The translations under genes were made by a program, and so were the position numbers. Below are positions 24,141-33,620 of a DNA stretch of 64,000 nt, piece after piece. The notes beneath the pieces are model-generated. The model saw nothing but the letters and a program-made list of their open reading frames with translations, did not search any database and was not told the origin of the DNA. This DNA comes from Theobroma cacao (taxonomy: Eukaryota > Streptophyta > Magnoliopsida > Malvales > Malvaceae). Each line of letters starts with the position of its first letter. Position 1 is the first letter of the stretch. Location of the stretch: positions 24,719,844 to 24,783,843 of the forward strand of contig NC_030854.1 of the NCBI RefSeq assembly GCF_000208745.1, written 5' to 3'.

Positions 24141-26336
24141 CTAGACACTGTCAAATTCCTGTGCTTGCCTAATTAAGCATCCTAATACTTCATAAATTTC
24201 TTCAACTTGATTGTGTGACTTATCTCCACACACAAAACAATGTATGTGTTTGTTTTCCGCTATGTAACTCCACCCTGGTTGCTTCTTCAAATTCTTCTCA
24301 AACATAGCTCTCCTAACTTCTTCAACTTCAGCCCACTGTCCAGTACTAGCCTGTACGTTGCTGAGCAGTGTGTGATACCCAACATTGTCAGATTCCAGTT
24401 CCAAAAGCCGATGCGCAGCATATTCCCCAACTTTTTTGTGTCCATGAACTCTAGAACCAGCGAGAAGAGCACCCCAAATCCGGCTGTCAGGGAAAGCCAA
24501 CATCTTCATGATTGTTGCCAAGGCCTCTTTGAGTTTTCCAGCTCGCCCCAAAAGATCAACCATGCAAGTGTAATGATCCAAATCAGGTTCAATGCTGAAC
24601 CTCCATTTCATGGAATAAAAGACGTAGCAGCCTTCACTCACAAGGCCAGAGTGGCTACAAGCAGATAGCAAACTCAAGAAAGTTACACAATTTGGTGTTG
24701 CTCCTTCCTCCACCATTTGGTCAAAAAGTTTCAGGGCATCAGAACCAAGTCCATGAATCCCATAGCCCTCAATCATTGATGTCCAAGCCACTATATCTTT
24801 CACCAACATTCTATTAAAACACGCTCTGGCAGAAGAGATGCTTCCATTTCTAATGTACATGTTTAAGATAGAGGTTTCTAATTCTAAGTATGTCCCCTCT
24901 TTCTTAGGACTATGAAACATGTTCTTTATAGAATAGCCATGAATTTCTTTACCCACTTCTAATGCACCTACATGGGTACACGCGTGAACTATGTTTCCCA
25001 GAATCTCAGACGTGGGGTGAAGACCTGCAGCTTGCATTTCCTTGAATAACACAATGGCCTCCTTGAAAAATCCATTTTGAATGTAACCTGATAGCATGGC
25101 ACTCCATGCAATGCTATTTCTACTTGAGATTCCTTTAAAAAGTTGAATCGAGTTTTTTAACAACCCACACTTCGCATAAAAGTCCAACAAAGATGTCTGC
25201 AAAACATCATCATCTAAACCCAATTTTAGGGCACAACAGTGTAATATTTCACCTTGTGATAGATTCCCAGACTTTGCAAACGCTGATATGACAAGGGTTA
25301 GTGTCTCCATGCTGACCTTTACCTCAACCTGCATTTTACAGAACCTGTCTGCTACTTCTCCAACATCTCCCCTTAGTGAATAGTAGGAAATCAAAGTATT
25401 CCAGGAAACTATATCCCTCTGAAAAATTTCCCTAAAAAACGTCTCAACTTCTTCAACAGAACCCATTGTTGTGTACATCTTCAAAACAGAATTTAGTACA
25501 GATCCATCAGCCAATACGCCACTTTTGATCACATAGCCATGCGTTTGCTTCCCACCAATAAAACTTCCCCATCTAGAACAACCCTGCAACAAGACAATCA
25601 CAGTCACTGCATTGGGTTCCACTTCCAGCCTCATTTTCTTGAACAATGTAAAAGCCTCAACAACGTTTCCCTCATAAAAACACCCAGAAATCATAGACGT
25701 CCAAGTAACCAAATCCCTCTCAAACATTTCATCGAACATCTTATAAGCATTACTAAAACACCCACATTTTCCATAGACCTCAACCATTGTATTCCCAAAA
25801 TACAAATCAAATCCAAAACCCATTTTCACAGCAACGCAATGAATAAGTTTTGCAAATTCTGCATCAGCATTAATCGACCGAACCGCTCTATTAATTATTG
25901 GAAACGTAAAACGATCATGTTTTACCCCCTCTTTTCTCATCTTTCTATACAAGAATAAAGCCTTTTCGATGTATCCAAAATCAACATGGGATTTTATTAT
26001 CAGATTCCATGTTATTGTATCAGCTTGTTTCAAAGACTTAACAACCAAAACAGCGGTTTCAAGATCATTGAAATGGGCATAAAAAGATATTAGCCTTGAG
26101 GCCCAGGAAGTGGGGAGAAAGTTCCCAAATGAGAGTATTAAAGAAGCATGGAGTTGTTTTAATTTTCTAAGGTTTTTGCATGAATGTAGAAGTGAAGAAG
26201 AAGGGGAGAGTGGGCGGGTGAGATTGAGAGCAGAGAACGGTTTCAGGTGATGGCATCGAACAAGAAAAGGAAGGTTGGAGAGAAGAGGAGAGGTGGGTAA
26301 ACGTTGGAGGACATGAAAACGTGAAGGAATTTTTGG
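24141..26336 (-). CDS. PLS-class pentatricopeptide repeat protein, E/E+ subgroup
   Basis: This is an organelle-targeted RNA-binding protein family whose members act in editing, splicing or processing of mitochondrial or plastid transcripts. The frame is open from 26336, just after a TAA at 26337-26339, to a stop at 24141. Homology begins upstream of 26048 with LLHSCKNLRKLKQLHASLI. Tandem PPR motifs follow, with typical wording: ADTITWNLIIKSHVDFGY, RDLVTWTSMISGCFYEGN, RDIVSWNTLISYYSLRGD, RNSIAWSAMLSGYIQNG, DIVAWTSMIEGYGIHGLG. The tail has an E domain (PDSRIWGALLAGSRVHG) and an E+ stretch (PGWSYIAENKHIHCFVCGDK), and no DYW deaminase. There is no in-frame ATG between the upstream stop and codon 25940. 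An ATG at 26314 lies in another frame, one base off. Either a single-base indel has damaged the 5' end or translation starts at 25940. No introns are needed. Confidence 0.85.
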   Translation of the reverse strand, partial: PKIPSRFHVLQRLPTSPLLSNLPFLVRCHHLKPFSALNLTRPLSPSSSLLHSCKNLRKLKQLHASLILSFGNFLPTSWASRLISFYAHFNDLETAVLVVKSLKQADTITWNLIIKSHVDFGYIEKALFLYRKMRKEGVKHDRFTFPIINRAVRSINADAEFAKLIHCVAVKMGFGFDLYFGNTMVEVYGKCGCFSNAYKMFDEMFERDLVTWTSMISGCFYEGNVVEAFTLFKKMRLEVEPNAVTVIVLLQGCSRWGSFIGGKQTHGYVIKSGVLADGSVLNSVLKMYTTMGSVEEVETFFREIFQRDIVSWNTLISYYSLRGDVGEVADRFCKMQVEVKVSMETLTLVISAFAKSGNLSQGEILHCCALKLGLDDDVLQTSLLDFYAKCGLLKNSIQLFKGISSRNSIAWSAMLSGYIQNGFFKEAIVLFKEMQAAGLHPTSEILGNIVHACTHVGALEVGKEIHGYSIKNMFHSPKKEGTYLELETSILNMYIRNGSISSARACFNRMLVKDIVAWTSMIEGYGIHGLGSDALKLFDQMVEEGATPNCVTFLSLLSACSHSGLVSEGCYVFYSMKWRFSIEPDLDHYTCMVDLLGRAGKLKEALATIMKMLAFPDSRIWGALLAGSRVHGHKKVGEYAAHRLLELESDNVGYHTLLSNVQASTGQWAEVEEVRRAMFEKNLKKQPGWSYIAENKHIHCFVCGDKSHNQVEEIYEVLGCLIRQAQEFDSV

Positions 26337-26339
26337 TTA

Positions 26340-27079
26340 CTTCGAAAAGCTTTCAGAAAACTTAGGGGACCAATAGGCTAGTTATGATAACGGTTTGCGT
26401 AGGATCACGGGTTAGTGCGCTCAAGACTTCGAATGTATATGGTGCAGTGTATGCGGAAGGTTTCATGATGCAGAAGCAGATGGAAGTACAAGAGAGTCTG
26501 TTTTTGGAATACTAGAGCTTTATTGACCTGTGAGCATCAGAGGGAATTACAACACTTGGATAGCGAGCTTCATGAAGAGCTTAGCTGAACATTATCCTCA
26601 CAGTGATACATAAAGAACCGATGATTAGGAAGAAGTTTTTGACCAAGTTGGGGTTTGCCAATGTGAGTCTTCCAGCTGATGAGGTTACAAGTTCAGAGTT
26701 AAGTCTTTTGAATCTTGGGGGTGAACCCCTTGTACATACATATTTATGTGTTTGCGTGTTTTGGCCACCAAGCTGTTTCCCACAAACAATTTGTACACCG
26801 AGAATTAATCACCAAAAATGACTTTTAACTTTCATGGTATAAATAAGTCTCTGTCATAACTTCAAGAATTCATTACATACCATAGTGACGGAGAAGACCT
26901 AGCTTAAACCTCTGAGTATCTATCAACCAAATTGAGAATGACATGCAAATAACTTACTTGGCTTCACTCCAGCATTTTATCTATTTATTTTTTTAAAATC
27001 AATTTCTGCCCTTTGGCTGCAGATCATTAGCATAATTCACAATTAGCACTGACACATCCAAAACCAAAAGAGAAATGAC
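26340..27079. other. Spacer between the two organellar RNA-processing genes
   Basis: This should contain the PPR promoter and the 3' untranslated region of the maturase gene. A 72-codon open frame at 26603-26821 has no recognised motif. I see no clear TATA box placed for either gene. Confidence 0.4.
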
Positions 27080-29371
27080 TCAGTCCACTTCAACAAATGA
27101 AGTGCAGTCTATGTCCTGAAGGGTGATTTTACCCATGTATAAATCATTTATGTGATCAGCACAAAGTGACAGGCATTTCCGATTCAAGCTTTCATGAATA
27201 GCACCCATACCCTTCACCCACTGTGCTTCATCTGAGGGATTCAAATTTAGATGATTTTGCAGTAACCTAACTCTGTACATGATTGTATCGGTCCTGTCAC
27301 AAAAATGAGCAACACAAGAATGTGATGGCTCCTCAGAAGCCAATCTGATCAAAGTCAAAGATATAGCCCCATCCACAGGTTTTGGATCTGAAAGATTTTT
27401 GTCACCCATCATCTTAACATCCCTCTCTGTTGGGAAGTGAACTTCTTCATTTCCATTCATATCAGAGACTTTTAAATCTTTACTGTAATGTTTAATTGCT
27501 TCGTGTTTGGTGGATTCATGCTTTTGTGCCAATGTCAAAATACAAGAGAACCTCAGGTGATAAGAAACAACTGTTTTCACCATTTTGAAGTTGTGACAGC
27601 AGCAGAAGAAATCAAGCCATCTTCTCCCGACACCAGCATACCACTTAATAATGTCAGTATCTTCCAATGCGAATAGTAAGCTAACTGGCCTGGGGCGACC
27701 CATGTTATTTGTAAAACCAGCCATTCTAACAGCCTTCCTAACCAGTTCTATAGGTGCAGAAACTTTCATACACAGCTTGGTCAGATCATCTACCGTGTGC
27801 TCAGCATATTTCTGCTCTTCTTCTTCTATTACTCTCCTTTCTTCCTCCTCCAATGCATTTCTAGCTTTGATAGGTGTCAAATGCTTGTCAACTTGTTCTT
27901 GGAATTTGTCATAAGCATCAACAAGATCTTGTGGCAACTGATGTCTAATATGTCTTAAAGATAAAAAATCACCTCTAGAGAGCAGTCGATGCCAGTTCCA
28001 TCGTCCTTCCAAGGATTGCAAAAACTCTTGGACTACTTCATCTGCCCAAGTCCTGAATATTTCTGTGACTTCATTCTCAATTCGAAATTCAAAGTTAAAC
28101 CCATTATTACTCTGCTTCAACTTCTTAAAGACATGACTCAATATTTTCAAACCCAATTTTTTCCTATTCCTCTCCCGAGCATTCCTCAATTCTAATGCTC
28201 TAACTTCCTTCTGTCTAAGATACTTCTTCCTTGCTCTAATTGCCTTTTCTGACATAGGGGGATGCAATACAGAAGGAGGAACAGCCTGCAGTTCCATCCC
28301 CAAAAAATTAATCTTCTCTGATACTGCACTATGGATAGCCGTTTTAACTCTATCCACCTTCAAACCCAAATTCACTTCCAAAAAATCCAAAACCCGGTCC
28401 TTCAACTCCTTTATGAACATCTTCGACCCGGATGTAATTACCAATATCTCATCCAAGTACCTAACCGCATACATTTTCTCCGGCTTATAAAAAACATTTG
28501 AGTTATTGAAACCAAGCTCATTCAAGTCAAATTTAGGATTCTTCCTATTCATTTGAAGCCTCATCTCTTGAACTTCTCTATCAAACCCATCAAAATAAAT
28601 ATTAATCAAAATCGAACACAACCCGCATTCTTGAGGAAACCCTCTCCCTAAATAACACCCTCCCAATTCAATTCTAACAACTTGACATTCAAACAATTTC
28701 TTTATCACATTAATCAACATAGCATCCTTAACTTTCTTACCAATAAACAAACACAACTTATCAACATTAAACTCATCGAACTTGTTAGGACAAAAAGAAA
28801 CATTAAACCACCAACTTGGGTTTGTTACATTGTTCTTTAAGTACCTAACGGCAGTATGTCTGCCCATTCCAACACGTCCGCCATAAGAAAACGTCACAAA
28901 CTTTTCATCATAAACAATTTCGAGTACCATCCTAATAGCTTCAATCAAAACTTTTAGTTTCAAATTTGGTAAAAACAAAGGCTCACCTGACGGACTTGGT
29001 GGGGCCACTTTGACACAGGAGGAGGAAATATCGAACTTGTTTTGGAAGATTTCATGACCCATTTGGTCAATGGAGAAGTGGTTGGAAACAGAGGTAAGAA
29101 GCGATGTTTTTGTTGTTGAAGGGGGAGAGTTGGAGAGGTTTTGGCAGGCGGTGAGAAGAACAGATGGTAAAGCGATGACGTTGTGAAGGAGATTGGAGAA
29201 GGTTCCATGAGAGTAGTGGTTGAGAACCAAGTTTCTGAGGTTGGCCTTTGTTAAAGGTTGGGTTGAGAATGGTTTCAAGGGAATTGAAAAAGGATGATTA
29301 GGGCTGCTCATTGTCATGAGGGTCCTAAGCATTGCAAAATGAAAATTGAGAAACAGAGAGGGCAGTGGCAC
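27080..29371 (-). CDS. Nuclear-encoded group II intron maturase, nMAT3/nMAT4 type
   Basis: The family consists of nuclear-encoded, organelle-imported maturases that help splice group II introns of mitochondrial transcripts. The intact 763-codon single-exon frame has a Ser/Leu/His-rich, mostly uncharged N-terminus suited to a mitochondrial presequence; Met14 (AMLRTLM) could also be the start. The RT-derived domain spans about residues 125-375: RVGMGRHTAVRYL, then GRGFPQECGLCSILINIYFD replacing the G-x-PQG motif, and YLDE at 305-308 where active RTs have YADD. Maturase domain X is at about 560-620 (IIKWYAGVGRRWLDFF, RFSCILTLAQKH). The C-terminus (about 685-763) has paired cysteines and GMGAIHESLNRKCLSLCADH, a relic of the endonuclease domain kept in the type-2 plant maturases. 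RT activity is therefore not expected, while RNA binding is. Which of the two paralogues it is cannot be settled without alignment. Confidence 0.88.
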   Translation of the reverse strand: MPLPSLFLNFHFAMLRTLMTMSSPNHPFSIPLKPFSTQPLTKANLRNLVLNHYSHGTFSNLLHNVIALPSVLLTACQNLSNSPPSTTKTSLLTSVSNHFSIDQMGHEIFQNKFDISSSCVKVAPPSPSGEPLFLPNLKLKVLIEAIRMVLEIVYDEKFVTFSYGGRVGMGRHTAVRYLKNNVTNPSWWFNVSFCPNKFDEFNVDKLCLFIGKKVKDAMLINVIKKLFECQVVRIELGGCYLGRGFPQECGLCSILINIYFDGFDREVQEMRLQMNRKNPKFDLNELGFNNSNVFYKPEKMYAVRYLDEILVITSGSKMFIKELKDRVLDFLEVNLGLKVDRVKTAIHSAVSEKINFLGMELQAVPPSVLHPPMSEKAIRARKKYLRQKEVRALELRNARERNRKKLGLKILSHVFKKLKQSNNGFNFEFRIENEVTEIFRTWADEVVQEFLQSLEGRWNWHRLLSRGDFLSLRHIRHQLPQDLVDAYDKFQEQVDKHLTPIKARNALEEEERRVIEEEEQKYAEHTVDDLTKLCMKVSAPIELVRKAVRMAGFTNNMGRPRPVSLLFALEDTDIIKWYAGVGRRWLDFFCCCHNFKMVKTVVSYHLRFSCILTLAQKHESTKHEAIKHYSKDLKVSDMNGNEEVHFPTERDVKMMGDKNLSDPKPVDGAISLTLIRLASEEPSHSCVAHFCDRTDTIMYRVRLLQNHLNLNPSDEAQWVKGMGAIHESLNRKCLSLCADHINDLYMGKITLQDIDCTSFVEVD

Positions 29372-29589
29372 AAAGCATAAGACCTTCCCAGCCTTTGGAG
29401 ATCAACTGTTGATTGTTGAACCAGATCAATTTTTTTAACTAAATAAATAGAATCATTTAGGTTAAAATAGAAATAAAATAAATATAATAATTGGGCTTAG
29501 AGATGTCCAATGACCGGATCCCTCCTCGCAAGCCCAAAAGCCCAATCTAACTTGAGCCGGGCTTTGTTTTAGATTTTAAAACTCATCCA

Positions 29590-29630
<41 letters not shown>
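29372..29630. other. Maturase upstream region with (ATT)n microsatellite
   Basis: The 5' flank of the maturase gene is only about 260 bp before a copia LTR begins at 29636. The end of it is an (ATT)12 tract at 29595-29630. A segment at 29490-29580 (agagatgtccaatgaccgg, gagccgggctttg) resembles a hAT-like terminal remnant. No firm promoter element was recognised. Confidence 0.5.
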
Positions 29631-29632
<2 letters not shown>

Positions 29633-29635
29633 CAA

Positions 29636-29908
29636 TGCTATGAACAAATGTGTGAATATTTATTATATTATAATCCAAGAATTGCAGATCAAGTCAAACA
29701 ACTCAATAGGTAAAATATAAGAAATGTAATATGATTTGAACTCTTAGATAGAATTAGATTAGAATTATAATCTAAGGGGTTGTTGGCTTATAAATAGACC
29801 CTTCACTTTATTTGTAAAGACACATTTGAATAAGATCTTTTTACTTCCTCTAAATACTTTTTCTTATATTTCTCTTATAGTTGTTCTCTTAAGATTTATT
29901 TCATAACA
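29636..29908 (+). repeat. Left LTR of copia copy 1
   Basis: It starts tgctatgaac and ends ttcataaca, immediately followed by cgttaccagcacaatcc, which takes the primer-binding-site position. It carries a TATA box at 29788-29796. Confidence 0.88.
29788..29796 (+). promoter_or_regulatory. TATA box of the copia LTR
   Basis: The word ttataaata is followed by gaccc and a likely transcription start about 30 bases downstream. The same box with small changes is present in the right LTR of the second unit (ctataaataga, near 45821). It would drive element transcription toward the plus strand, away from the maturase gene. Confidence 0.6.
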
Positions 29909-31080
29909 CGTTACCAGCACAATCCTCTCTGATCTCTCAAGTTTTGAAATTATTTTATTTTCATCATCTTCAAACTTTAAAAAGATTTCAATAGTTGGCT
30001 TTTGATTTCTAATTTTAGCAAATCAATATATATTATATTTTATCCCTTGATTGAAAAGTGAATTTGCTATTATATGGCTATGAATAAAAAATCATGAATA
30101 TCCATTTCTTGAAGTAAATATGATAAACGAACTACTAATAAAAAATTATAAATCCGTTCATTCCTTGAAGTGAATACGATATCATTTACTAATTATAGTC
30201 ATGATCATGAATCCATCCATTCCTTATAATAAATACAACATCATTTAATAATTATAATCATAGACATCGAACAGATTGTCATAATAATTTACACTATTAC
30301 TATTTTAATTTTAAGAATAATTTTTCACCTGAGCATTTGACTCATTGGTTGGTGCATAATCCCCCTGCCTAAAGAGTAGAGTTCGAATCTCCCCTCCCCC
30401 AATTATAAAAAAAAATTCTAAAAATAATTTTACCTCCAAAAGTGACTAGATAATTTTGCCATCAAAAGTGAATGGATAATTTTGCCACCAGAAGTGAATG
30501 GATACCGTAACCCATTAACCCATCAGAAGTGGATAACCTAATAAGAAATGGATGAATATTTGTAACCCATAAAAAGTGTATGAATACTTTTAACCCACCA
30601 AAAGTGGATAAATAATGAAAAAATAAAAAAAAATAAAAGGAATATAGAAAACATATTGTCGTTAATGTGGCTTGAAAAACCATTGGCCACGCACCTCTTG
30701 TACATTTTGAATTTTATCAAGTATCACTGAAAATTAAAACATCTTGTGATGATTTTAACCATGGCCAAATTGATATAGCACATCAATATGTTTGTCCGTC
30801 TTGAAAGAGGAATTAATTATATGATTGGTAATGAAAATATCCATTGTTGATTTTCTTATCTTGACAAATGAATTGATCATTTGATTGGTAATGAAAATAT
30901 CAAGAATGAAAATTTTTTAATAATTTGTTAGTATATTCTAGTATAACTCTATTATAAAGATACTTTTATATATTCTCATTATATTTAAATGATATGTTTT
31001 TATTATGTGTTTTAATTTTATAATTAATGTTCGTTTATATTAATTTACGAATTTCTTATTGTATATACCCTTTTTTATTA
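29909..31080 (+). other. Copia 5' leader/gag region without readable frame
   Basis: The stretch contains direct short repeats: 'aatccattccttgaagtgaat'-like words at 30090-30240 and 'aagtgaatggata'-like words at 30435-30620. A doubled block 'atgattggtaatgaaaatatc' occurs near 30820 and 30890. A SINE-like copy lies at 30331-30415. No continuous gag frame is seen. Confidence 0.55.
30331..30415 (+). repeat. Short dispersed repeat with tRNA B-box-like core (copy 1 of 5)
   Basis: The copy reads 'catttgactcattggttgg', then 'gcataatccccct', 'gagttcgaatctccc' and a terminal A-run. Related copies occur at about 41673-41760 and 53757-53850 on the plus strand, and at about 38480-38570 and 46300-46390 on the minus strand. 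The gttcgaatc core matches the RNA polymerase III B box, and the A-rich tail suggests a tRNA-derived SINE. Confidence 0.5.
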
Positions 31081-32924
31081 AAAAAAATTATGGATATTTA
31101 TATTGTTGGATCTAAGATCTACGATGTAAATATATGTCTAACAAATATTGTTATAATGCACACTATATTTAAAGACAATAAATTTTTTTTCATTTAACAA
31201 CGGAAAAAAATCAATATCAATACAATATTTGATAATACAAAATTAATTGTAGGCTCCGAAAAAGCTAATATTTTGCTATTTAAAGGAATAAAGTTTATAA
31301 TAGATGATGTATTATTGAGTCTAAAAGAAGTTCATTAAGTTTAAATATATTCGTCTAAATAGATATCATATTAAGACAATGAATAAAAGAGACACTTAAT
31401 ACCTTTATATTACATCTATTATCTCAAGTAGGAAGTGTGTTAAAAAAAACTGCTTGTTTTAGTCTCTAGAGTAAACTACACAAATATTAGAATAATTGAA
31501 GCTCATAGTAAACCAGAAGTTTACTAATGATTTTAACATTTGGCAGGACCGATTTGTAGTACCCCGTACTTTGATATGGTACCTAATAAAGCTTATCAGA
31601 TGCCCATTTAAGGTTGATTACTGAGTTAAAAGGATAATTCAGAAGTAAGCCTGTGAAACTTCGATCTCCATAGACACATAACTTGAAGTAGACGCAATAA
31701 CACTGACTAGGGGTAATTTCATTATTTCTCTTGGTGAGCTCCTACGAGTGGGTTTTCTGATGTTATTAAAGCCTAAGTAGGCCTAAGGAATAAATGAATG
31801 ATGAAAATAAGGATAAAATAACGAAAGAAATAGAAATAGTGATGACTTTTGCAGTAGGGGCAAAATGGTCATTTTACACCTCGAGTAGAAATTTTTAAGT
31901 TTTTGTGAACTCGAGTACTTCTACACCATTATGGACTTTGTCTCAGTGTTTAAAGAGTAAAAAGTTGAACCAAAGGAAAGAAGAAGACAAAGTCACCTTA
32001 TGGAGGGTATTTTGGTAAATTACATGAGAATTGGATAAACTTTAGATATAAATATCTAAAGCTTCAGCAACTTCCAGCAACTTCTTCTTCTTCCCCAACT
32101 CTTCTCTCCATTTCACATTTTTCTTCATCTTCCATGGGAAGGAACTTTGAAACTTCCATATCTTTTTCAAGTTAATTTCAATTCTCATGCTTATGAGCAC
32201 TTTTCCATAGGGTTTTTCATGCTCCTTCACTTCTACACCTCAAGAACCCTCAAAAGTCTTTCCTTAATACTTTTTCTCACTAGTTGGAAGTTTAGAGAGA
32301 GAAAAAGAGGGATTTTTCATGATTGCTTGAGTATTCTTGAGAAAGAATTCAACTACAAATTTACCAAGGTGAGTAATGAATTAGGATTGATTTTAGGTTG
32401 TTGATAATGGCTAGTAATTGGAGTTGTGAGTTGTTTTATTGTTGAGGTTTGTTTATTTATTTCTAGTGATACTAGAGTAGAGAGAATAGATAGCTAATCA
32501 AAAAGCAATTAGAAACTAGTTAGGAATAACTAGCAGAACTTGATTTAGGAGAGAGTTTTTGGAATTATATTAATGCCAATTTGGGTTGCTGGTGATATTG
32601 TGTGTGTGTAGGTTCCAACAAGGCCTCACATGTCCATTTGGAGCATTAGTTGAGGCTAGAGTCAAGCAAAAGAATCAACAAGACCGGTGAGTGAACTTGC
32701 ATCAAAGTGTTTTTAGGAAATACATATGTGTTGGGATGAAGCATTTAAATGATTTTACTTGGTTTCATTAAATTACACATGGGAACAAGCCCTTGATGAA
32801 ATGTTTTGATGTTGTGAAAATGTGAAATATGTAAAAAGATAAATCCATGTGCTTCTATATTATGTTGGTATGTATATATATGAATATGTGTTGTGCATTG
32901 ATGAATAATGTTGTGTGATAATGA

Positions 32925-33065
32925 TGACCCAGCTATGTGCGATGTGGGAGTGCACATGAGCTGATGATGACCCGACTATGTGCGAGTAGGGAGTACACAT
33001 AAGCCGATGATGACTCGGCTATATGCAAGTAGGGAGTGCGCATAAGCCGATGATGATGACCTGGC
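32925..33065 (+). repeat. Minisatellite in family-B LTR, about 49 bp unit
   Basis: Three to four copies of 'gatgacccgactatgtgcgag ... gggagtacacataagcc' lie in tandem. The homologous array in the minus-strand family-B LTR is at about 61380-61515. Confidence 0.85.
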
Positions 33066-33265
33066 TATGACGATGAATGAAGTGGGGTGGTGTACGTGTT
33101 TATGTATATTTATATATGTATATGTAATAGAAAGTTTATGATTATAATATGTGATTGAAATGAATAATGAGAAATTTGATTATTGTCAATGTGTTCACTT
33201 TGATGTGCAATATGGTAGGAATGGATTTTGTGGCATGTGAAAATCCCTTAATTTGTCATCTGCCC

Positions 33266-33620
33266 TGAATCTCGCTGCAGCGAGAATGCAAGAAACTTTC
33301 AAGTGGTGGGGGCACAAACCAGTCCTGTTTCTCACTGCAGCTAAAAAGAATTCTCGCTGCAGTGAAAATGGATTCTCGCTATAGTGAGAAACTCTCGGGT
33401 GGTCCCAAAATTCTGGTACAGTATTTTCACTTTGACGAAGATTTTGACCACCTTCCGTTCAGAACTGGGAAAAGTAGTAAACATCAAAGTTGTAGCCCTT
33501 CCTCTTAGCTTTCTAATGGTCTAAAAATCAGATCAATTGGACTTTTGCAGTGGGATATATGCTAGAAAAACTTAAACATATGCAAATTGAGACCGTTTCT
33601 CACTACAACGAGAAACTTGC
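33266..33620 (+). repeat. Cluster of CTCGCTGCAGCGAG palindromes in family-B LTR
   Basis: A perfect 14-base self-complementary word is at 33270-33283. Degenerate versions follow (ctcactgcagct, ctcgctgcagtg, ctcgctatagtgag, ctcactacaacgag). Equivalent clusters are in the LTRs at 4975-5440 and 60705-61160. Confidence 0.85.

Noticed and set aside
27488..28195. Plus-strand open frames inside the maturase gene
   Set aside because: They lie wholly antisense to a long, domain-bearing frame and show no independent motif.
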